A stretch of DNA of 64,000 nucleotides from Oenanthe sinensis (taxonomy: Eukaryota; Streptophyta; Magnoliopsida; Apiales; Apiaceae). Below are positions 57,333 to 64,000 of the stretch, piece by piece. The notes under the pieces were generated by a model. The model was not told the origin of the DNA. It saw only the letters and a program-made list of their open reading frames with translations, and ran no database searches. The position numbers and the translations under genes were made by a program. How positions within the stretch are numbered: position 1 is the stretch's first letter; every line of letters begins with the position of its first letter. The DNA is taken from assembly GCA_028671895.1 (NCBI GenBank), contig CM053798.1, positions 12,615,501-12,679,500 on the forward strand, in the 5' to 3' direction.

Positions 57333-58898
57333 AATAATAATAATAATAATATGGTAATTGACTTCTAAAATAAATCTTTTCGAAATTATTAGAAATATAT
57401 GATATCACTTTCATGAAGAAACTCATATTAAATCGATGATTAGAGTAAAGAAAATCTTTTTATGTTAACAGGAGAGTCAAATTTTAATACAAAGAAACCA
57501 AAGGATTAAAAGAAAACCGATTTCAATTCTGTAATGAGTTGCATATATACCATCTAAGACTTAGTCAAGCATATTCTTATCATTCATATGGACATTAATA
57601 AAAGAATGGAGACACTACTAGACCAATTATTTTTAGAGTGAATGAGAGAAGACATCGGTGGCTTAAAGTAAAGGAGTTATTAACAAGCTTGACATGGTGA
57701 TGAACAAACATAAAAAGCTTGGAAGCCTTACCATCAGAATGACCATCCTTGGAAATCTTAGATTTAGGAAAGAGACCACCTTGAAGCGAGATCTTCCTTT
57801 TCCTCTTCCAAAGCCAATCCCCAATAGAATCTTGGTTACTATTTGAAGAGCTAACATCGGCTATTCCATTGTCCTTCATTTGTTTATCATTTGAACACTG
57901 AGCATGTGACTTCTTGGATGGAGCATAATTTTGAGACATCGATTCGTCATGGGGGGCCAAAGCAGAGTTAACAACAATATGCTTAATTTTGAGCATAATT
58001 GTGATTAAGCTTTGACTAGAAAAGTGAAAAATTGGGGAGAGGGACAGAGAGAGGGATGATCAAAAGTGGTAGAGGAAAGAGTGACAGTAATAGAGGTCAG
58101 TAGCGGCGGACTATATAAAGATATTTAGGTTTTTTTTAATCAATCACAACCGTTAATTTCATTTAATCTATTGGCTGATATTTTAGTCCTAAATTGACAG
58201 AGTGATAACAATAGAGGTGAGTAGTGACCGACTATATGAAGATATTTAGGTTTTTCTTGTTAATCACAACCGTTGATTTCATTTAATCTATTGGCTAGTA
58301 TTCTAGTTCTCACTTCGGGCAGGAACCAAACCCATATATATTTATATAATTTTTTATATTTAAATTGACAATATCAAAATATTTTATATTCTATTTCTAT
58401 ATTAAATTATCTAGTGTAACTAATTAGACACGTAGAATGCTTCTTATTCGTTTAAATAAATAGTAGTATTAGCATATGTATACTTTACCACATTATAATT
58501 ATATGAAAGTATGAAACATGTGTATATGGTATATATTATTTATATATCTAGAATAGAAAAGGGAGACATAGTATAAAATCTTTAAGACAATCTTATTGTG
58601 TTTTCTCCATACATTGTCGGAATAATAGTTCTTGGGCTATATAGACACACACACACAAATGTAGTAACAATAGTGTCTCTACATGGATATAAATAAAGAG
58701 CAAAGGTGAAATTTAATAACACACAAACTGTTCATACAATTCACATCTAGAATAGTTCAAAAAGTTTATGCAGTACTCATCTAATTGTATTTATATTTGT
58801 TTGGATTATATTAATATATGCTAGAGATAGTATACAAGAGAGAAGAAGTCAGGTCGGCCACTGTTAGGTGCCCAACTCATAATTAAATGATCATGTAT
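57225..58898. repeat. Segmental duplication copy 2 (partner 47245-49238)
   Basis: Carries the same LRR tail, (AAT)n run, small minus-strand ORF and paired GACTATATAAAGATATTTAG repeats (58090, 58215), but neither MITE. Ends at GTGCCCAACTCATAATTAAA, as copy 1 does. Confidence 0.85.
57595..57996 (-). CDS. Small unknown protein, 133 codons, copy 2
   Basis: The longest copy of a three-copy family. ATG 57996; the middle is polar (SKKSHAQCSNDKQMKDNG), then SIGDWLWKRKRKISL and a His/Val-rich stretch (FVHHHVKLVNNSF). Conservation with copy 1 at the protein-like level is suggestive, but substitutions were not counted by codon position. No known domain is recognised. It may be a fragment of a host gene carried along by the duplications. 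Confidence 0.35.
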   Translation of the reverse strand: MLKIKHIVVNSALAPHDESMSQNYAPSKKSHAQCSNDKQMKDNGIADVSSSNSNQDSIGDWLWKRKRKISLQGGLFPKSKISKDGHSDGKASKLFMFVHHHVKLVNNSFTLSHRCLLSFTLKIIGLVVSPFFY

Positions 58899-59960
58899 TC
58901 GACACACATATCCGACATATATACTAGAGGTCATTTTTTTGAGATGATCTACTGTCTAGCCCTTAACTTTGGTTTCATTGGAGATGATCTACTGTCTAAT
59001 CAACTTTCATAAATTGCTGTTTGAGTTTTTTGGATGGTTATATGTTGTCTAGTATGGAAGTATTTAGTACTTTTGAGATATCATTGCTTGTTGTCTTAGT
59101 GTGAAACTGTTCTTGATGTTTGGTTTTCAACTGTCTGTCATGAATGTGTTTAAATGGTTGGGTATTTTCAGAGGAACTTCTAGCAAAACTTACTATTATG
59201 TTAATTTCTAGCAAATTACGATGTGGTTTTTGCTTCTTTATCCATAAAGAATCAGTACCTTGATTTGGGAACTAAGGTTGTTCCTATTAATATTGTTATT
59301 ATTATTACTATTATTACTAGTTATATTTATACATGTGCGATACATGTGTTTATTTATTTTTTAGACAATTAATTGTTAGTATATGTGCTATATTAATGTA
59401 TTTTGTATATTTTGTTTTTAAAAATTTATTCATACAATTTTATTTATGATAAAAATTTGGGATATGAAAAGCTCAATCAGATATAAAATAGTATGCTATA
59501 TAGTATGCTGGTTCTTTTGTGTTCAATTTTTTTTTTTGCAGAACTATATATTATATTAGTTAATGATATATAATATTAGTAATTAAAATGATCATATAAC
59601 TTCAGTAATACAAATTATCTCAGAAAGCTAAAGCCCCATCTAGAATCTGTTACAGTATCTCAGAATCTCAGTAATAGATTTACCTGTGGAACTGGGGAAA
59701 CAAAGGATTACTAAAGTTTATTTAACTTATGCACCTGATTAAATATGTTTTGGGTTTAAAATTGAACATGCCATGGTTGGAAAATTTTGTTGCGTACTTG
59801 CGTTGTGTACTTAAGATAACAATTAGCTATAAAATCCAATTTTGTTTGAAGCATTATCTAAATACCAGAACCAGAGAACTTCAATCATCTCTTTGGTGCT
59901 TCAACAAAATTTTTGGACACCGTCTGAAGGGGAAAAAAGGCCTAAAAATGAAAACTCAAA
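58899..59960. repeat. Second copy of F-box 3' flank
   Basis: 58943-58966 keeps only the last FB3 exon-3 codons (GDDLLSSP, TAA), then the 3' region duplicated from 55440-56235. After 59790 it diverges; the short frame at 59729-59977 has no recognisable family. Confidence 0.6.
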
Positions 59961-60077
59961 GGTTTGTAAATAAATAAAGACATTTTTCGAAGAAAATGCA
60001 GAAAACATGTGTTTTGAAATCAAAAAAAGTCCCTGCTTTTTAAAAATCTCTAGTGTGATATCTCACAATATTTTTTT

Positions 60078-60170
60078 GGGATTTTATATCAAACTGATCA
60101 TTCATCTCTCAAAAAAATATCAAGTAGCTACCTCATCTCCACGACGACTCATTTAAGCCACTAAACTGTT
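60078..60170. mobile_element. Half copy of the MULE-type MITE
   Basis: GATTTTATATCAAACTGATC.. through AATATCAAGTAGCTACCTCA to GCCACTAAACTG matches the left arm of the MITE at 51310. The other arm is missing. Confidence 0.75.
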
Positions 60171-61210
60171 AATATATATAACAAGACTCTTGTTATGAAA
60201 ATTTATTAAACAAATCTCGATTCCTCATAGGGACCCGATTGACCAATTCCTTTAAAATAGGGATATACGAATTGCACTAGCTAAGACCTTCAATGTTCCA
60301 AAGGCAATCCAAACATGAATTTCAATAGGGGTTGTGTCATCCAAACAAGGGTTTACTAATTGCAGTAGCTAAAGAACAGAGGCATTCAATGTTCCAATAA
60401 TTCATTAGAATGTCATGAATGGAAATCCAAACATGACTTCCACATAGGTAATTGGAACAAGAAGTATCCTTCGATCCAGGGCCGAAGTATCATAAGATTA
60501 TCCTCTAAAGAAACCTGGATAGAAATAATCTATTTTCCACTGTACAGTCAAACTTAAATACAAAGCAACCAATAGGATTAAAGAAAACCAATTTAAGTCC
60601 TTTAACCATTTGCATACAATCTAAGACATAGTGAAACTTATTCTTATCAATTATCATTCAAAGCGACATCAACAAAGCAACCAACGCAGCTACCAGAGAC
60701 CAATTATTTTTAGCGCGAATGGGAGAAGACATAGGTGGTTTAATCATAACAGAGTTTTAAACTAGTTTGACATGGTGAAAAACATGCTTAAGAAGCTTGG
60801 AAGGCTTACCAACAAAGTGACCATCCTTGAACATCTTACGTCAGCTATCTCGTTGTCCTTTGTTTATCATGTAAACCTGAGCAAATGAATTCTTATGTGG
60901 AGCATGATTTCGAAACTGAGATTCATCAAGGTGGTTCAAATCGGGGTTACCAACAATATGTTGAACCGCATGCTATTGTAAAAAGTTTATACACTACTCA
61001 TCTAGAATAGTCCAAAAAGTTTATGCATTACTCATCAGTAACAATTGTAAAAGTCTACATGTTAGTTATCTATATTATAGTATCTCCTCACACAATCCCA
61101 AAATATGGAGTAATTGAGCTGATATTTTTTAATGTGCTTTTATTTATATTTGTTTGGAGTGTAATTTTATATGGTGGTGATAGTATGATAGGGAGAAGAA
61201 GTTGAGTTGG
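60171..61210. repeat. Third, degraded copy of the segmental-duplication block
   Basis: 60550-60960 resembles the small-ORF region (GACCAATTATTTTTAGCGCG, GTTTGACATGGTGAAAAACA), and 60960-61240 the block end (CAAAGTTGGGTGCCAACTC). Heavily decayed, with no open frame of note. Confidence 0.55.
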
Positions 61211-61217
61211 CCCAAAG

Positions 61218-61480
61218 TTGGGTGCCAACTCAAAATTAAATGGTTATGAGTTATATTCGTGTATCGGACATGATCATTGTCATAAGTATTTACAAGAAGT
61301 AGGTTATGATAATGGACTGAAAGTGTATTATAAGAAACCTGGTAGTAGAAATAAAGATGGTTATAAGTTTATTCGGAATGAAGATCGGGAGCTAGCAATT
61401 AGCAGGTTAATATTTTCGGAGATTGTTAGTGTTTGTGATTGCTATTTTCGAGGTACAAATTTGTTCCCTTTTATTCAGTG
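61218..61480 (+). pseudogene. Possible PB1-like domain fragment of a plant MuDR-type transposon
   Basis: The frame reads HKYLQEVGYDNGLKVYYKKP then DGYKFIRNEDRELAI, which resembles the PB1-like N-terminal domain (ELGY..  YY..PG.....G...L..D.D) found in plant Mutator-like transposase genes. Only about 60 residues are convincing; the rest is Phe/Leu-rich, intron-like. It may equally be a chance match. Confidence 0.3.
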
Positions 61481-61599
61481 CTACTCTTTTAAGATTAAAT
61501 ATATTAGATTCCTTTCATCCCCAAATCTATTCATTTCGTTATTATTTGTTTTTAATAGTTCTGATCTTCAAAACATTATTTAAAAATCTTTTTCAAAAT

Positions 61600-62183
61600 A
61601 TTTAAAATATTTGTTTCTACGATTTTCAAAAATTATGTATCTTACATATCTGTTTCGAATATTTGAAATATATGTGTGAAGTGATTTTTAAAATTATGAA
61701 ATTATTTTATTTGAACCCTTAGAGTGATATAGGGTATACCGAGTTAACCAGCAGCGGAGTTACTACGACCATGTCATTGCGGCACCCGTGACATGTGTAA
61801 TTGGTCACGGTATATCCTTCTGATAGCTCTAAGGAGGCGAAGTTTGGCTATTTTGATATTTGTTTGAGGATACATAGGTGCATCTATAGCTTGATTTGAT
61901 ATTTTACAGTGACATTGTATATGGCATGTTATCCGGTTTGTTGCACGCATTAGGTACCCTATGATATGAGTATCTGTTATCTATTCTGATCTTGGTATGA
62001 AATATCCTAATTCTATTGTTGTTTCAGTCTTATTTTTAAAATTAATGTTTATTTATAACTCTTAAATTATAAATCTTGTTCTCTATTTTTTAAATTGTAT
62101 TTCAATCTGTACTGGGATCATGCCGTATTCTAATTTCTTCCTGCAAGGTACCTAGAGGGACATTGGGGTTGCGTGATAGAGTG
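61600..62183. other. Possible retrotransposon LTR remnant
   Basis: Phrases such as GTCATTGCGGCACCCGTGAC and CAAGGTACCTAGAGGGACAT resemble parts of Ty3-type LTRs, but no boundaries or partner were found. No gene. Confidence 0.25.
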
Positions 62184-62449
62184 TGTTAGTTTTTTTTATA
62201 TAAAGCGGGACATATATAATATTCGTATAAAGCATGTGATGGAAGCTTAGTATCTTATAATTTTATTGATCATAGAACTCTTTATATAGAATTTACATCA
62301 CACAAATTTACATGATTAGTGTCACCCATATAGCCTAATCAATTACAAATCTTTTTACAATCGGCAACATTAAAGCATAATCAAACAATATTAAAACACA
62401 ATAACTCTATTTAATATTTCAGTTACAATTTTGAATCATAATTTCAACA
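62184..62449 (-). repeat. Copia-F 3' LTR
   Basis: 266 bp, TGTTAG..CAACA on the plus strand, about 90% identical by eye to 63571-63836. Confidence 0.85.
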
Positions 62450-62499
62450 CTCGCTCTTGATTCGAAACTGTAAACTTTCCTTATGATGTACTTCCCATC

Positions 62500-62690
62500 A
62501 TTATCGTGGAGCACTTCTCTCCACAAACATATTTTCTGGTGCTCTTCTTACCAAATATCTTTGTTGATGCACTTTTCACCAACTTCAAACTTATTGGAGT
62601 ACTTCTCTCCAATTTTCCTTTGTTGATGCACTTATCACTAACTTCAAATTTATTGGAGCACTTCTCTCCAATTTTTAAAACAATGTTTCT
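62500..62690 (-). repeat. Array of short hairpin motifs in Copia-F
   Basis: Repeats of TTGGAGCACTTCTCTCCAA and of GTTGATGCACTTTTCACCAA alternate; each can fold on itself (TTGGAG with CTCCAA). It lies between the gag knuckle and the 3' LTR, where pol would be. Confidence 0.75.
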
Positions 62691-63513
62691 TTTTGTTCAA
62701 AAATATGTGTCACAATGACACTTTCTTCATTCTTATTTCGACAATTCTTTTGCATATGACCAAACTTCTTGCATTTGAAGCATTGAAGTTTTTCCTTATG
62801 CCAGCAATCTTTTTCATCATGACCATATTTTTTTGCAATGGCTACACTTTGAACTTTTGGCAAAAAATGCCCATTCAGCTTCCTGCTCATTATCTTTATT
62901 TCTCATAACCCATATTTGTTCTTGAGCTTGCAAAGAATTAATTAGCTCCTATAAGGCCAACTCACTAATATTTCTTGAATCTTCAAAAGATGAAAGTTTA
63001 GCCTCAAACCTTTCGGGTAAACTTACAAACAATTTCTCTACGATTCTTGTGTCAGGTAGATCTTCTCCCATCAGCCAAATTTCGTTCACCATGCCTATCA
63101 ATTTATCATAATACTCGTGTATGATGTCTTTTTATTTCATGATTAAAATCTCAAAATCTCTTTTGAGATTCAAGAACTTCATCCTCCATGTTCTTTCGTT
63201 ACCTTCGTAAAATTCTTTCAACTTGTCCCAAGCCTCTTTTCCAGTTTCACAAGTCATAATTCTTGTAAAAATCGATTCTGAGACAGCAGCATATTATTGA
63301 TAATGCCCTTAGAGCTTTTGATAATTCCTCTTCATGAGCCCTTATTTGATTTAGCATTGGATTGTTTCCAAGAGGTTGAATCTCCCTCTCAGATTCAACC
63401 CATTCTCGCAAACCTATACCTCTCAAATGAGGTTTCATTTGCACAGCCCATACATGATAATTTTCACCATTAGAAATAGGTGGAGAAAGAATTGAAGTTT
63501 GGTTAGAAGCCAT
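62675..63513 (-). pseudogene. gag: Copia-F gag, frameshifted
   Basis: ATG 63513 opens MASNQTSILSPPISNGENYH and WAVQMKPHLRG, the DUF4219/UBN2 start. After about 80 codons the frame shifts (KEAWDKLKEFYEG, NLKRDFEILIMK and FVSLPERFEAKLSSFEDS are read in turn). The CCHC knuckle CFKCKKFGHMQKNC lies at about 62795-62750. Multiple stops: inactive. Confidence 0.8.
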
Positions 63514-63570
63514 TATGGCTAAACACTAATACTCACAGAACCCTTAAGATCATTGAAGCTTTTGATACCA

Positions 63571-63836
63571 TGTTAGTTTTTTTTATATAAGGCGGGCCAT
63601 ATATAATATTTGTAGGAAGCATGTGGTGGAAGCTTAGATGCTTATAATTTTATTGATCATAGAACTCTTTATATAGAGTTTACATCACACAGATTTGCAT
63701 GATTAGTGCCACCCATATAGCCTAATCAATTACAAATCTTTTTATAATCAACAACATTAAAGCATAATCAAACAATATTAAAACACAATAACTCTATTTA
63801 ATGTTTCAGTTACAATTTTGAATCATAATTCAAACA
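63571..63836 (-). repeat. Copia-F 5' LTR
   Basis: 266 bp, partner of 62184-62449; on the minus strand its end abuts the primer-binding site. 63837-64000 after it holds no supported feature. Confidence 0.85.
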
Positions 63837-64000
63837 GAGCACTTGTTAGGATGTTTGGAGTTCTCACATTATTTATTATTAGAGATTTTGAATTTATTCA
63901 CATTTACCACTTTGAATTATTTTGGAGGTTAAAGAATCTATTAAGGAGGTAATTTCATTGCTTGGAATCAGCCACTATAGAGGAAGGAACGAGGCTATTT

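Larger units (their letters stand above)
62184..63836 (-). mobile_element. Copia-F: small gag-only copia element
   Basis: Two 266-bp direct repeats (62184-62449 and 63571-63836) enclose 1.1 kb. On the minus strand the right LTR ends AAAAACTAACA and is followed by TGGTATCAAAAGC, an initiator-Met-type primer site. The internal region holds a decayed gag and no pol. Flanks GAGTG and GAGCA are only a partial target duplication. Mobilisation would need proteins from another element. Confidence 0.85.

Overview
The window is nuclear DNA of a flowering plant. The evidence is AT-rich sequence, GT..AG introns, plant-type F-box/LRR genes, several Ty1/Copia LTR retrotransposons, a CACTA transposon and plant MITEs. 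The gene families fit a eudicot, but the species cannot be fixed from the sequence alone. No tRNA, rRNA or CRISPR array was found. Most of the window is transposon or duplicated, decayed gene sequence, and no gene is fully intact apart from transposon ORFs.

Layout. 1-11758: the 3' nine-tenths of a large SIRE-like copia element (Copia-A), with gag (five in-frame stops), an intact pol, a long third 'env-like' ORF and the 3' LTR. It sits in the 3' end of a second copia (Copia-B, 11759-about 18347). The LTR of Copia-B was in turn split by a CACTA transposon (12302-17992), which has matching 38-bp ends, an AAA target duplication, a truncated TNP2-type transposase gene, a second TNP gene, a 175-bp satellite and a 23-bp x7 array. 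18348-21250: AT-rich sequence with unidentified exon-like pieces and a LINE scrap. 21370-42529: a small family of F-box/LRR genes. FB1 (minus) and FB2 (plus) lie head to head and are pseudogenes. FB2 is split by MITEs and by a minus-strand copia (Copia-C, 26724-33429, TSD GTTAA). FB3 (36269-42529) is the best copy, with three exons in phase and an RTM3-like coiled-coil C-terminus, but it has a stop at codon 304 and a 4-kb intron that holds a truncated copia (Copia-D) with a solo LTR nested in it.

42530-49424: mostly unannotatable sequence, with an ARABIDILLO-like armadillo pseudogene on the minus strand and one copy of a segmental duplication carrying two Stowaway-like MITEs. 49425-55480: a copy of FB3 exon 3 (FB4) split by another copia (Copia-E), which itself holds a DNA-transposon fragment containing a MULE-type MITE. 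55480-61200: further partial F-box copies (FB5) and repeated blocks. 62184-63836: a small gag-only copia (Copia-F) on the minus strand.

The most unusual signal is shared by the copia families. Each carries its own short palindromic motif, scattered through its LTR and, where internal sequence is present, also through the low-complexity parts of its ORFs: ATCRATYGAT in Copia-A, TCAGCNNGCTGA in Copia-C, CCAGASTCTGG in Copia-D, AGAGTTTACTCT in Copia-B and a TTGGAG..CTCCAA hairpin in Copia-F. The F-box promoters also share a GAGTGA/TCACTC inverted repeat just upstream of the TATA box. All functional readings are inference from family knowledge; no searches were run.
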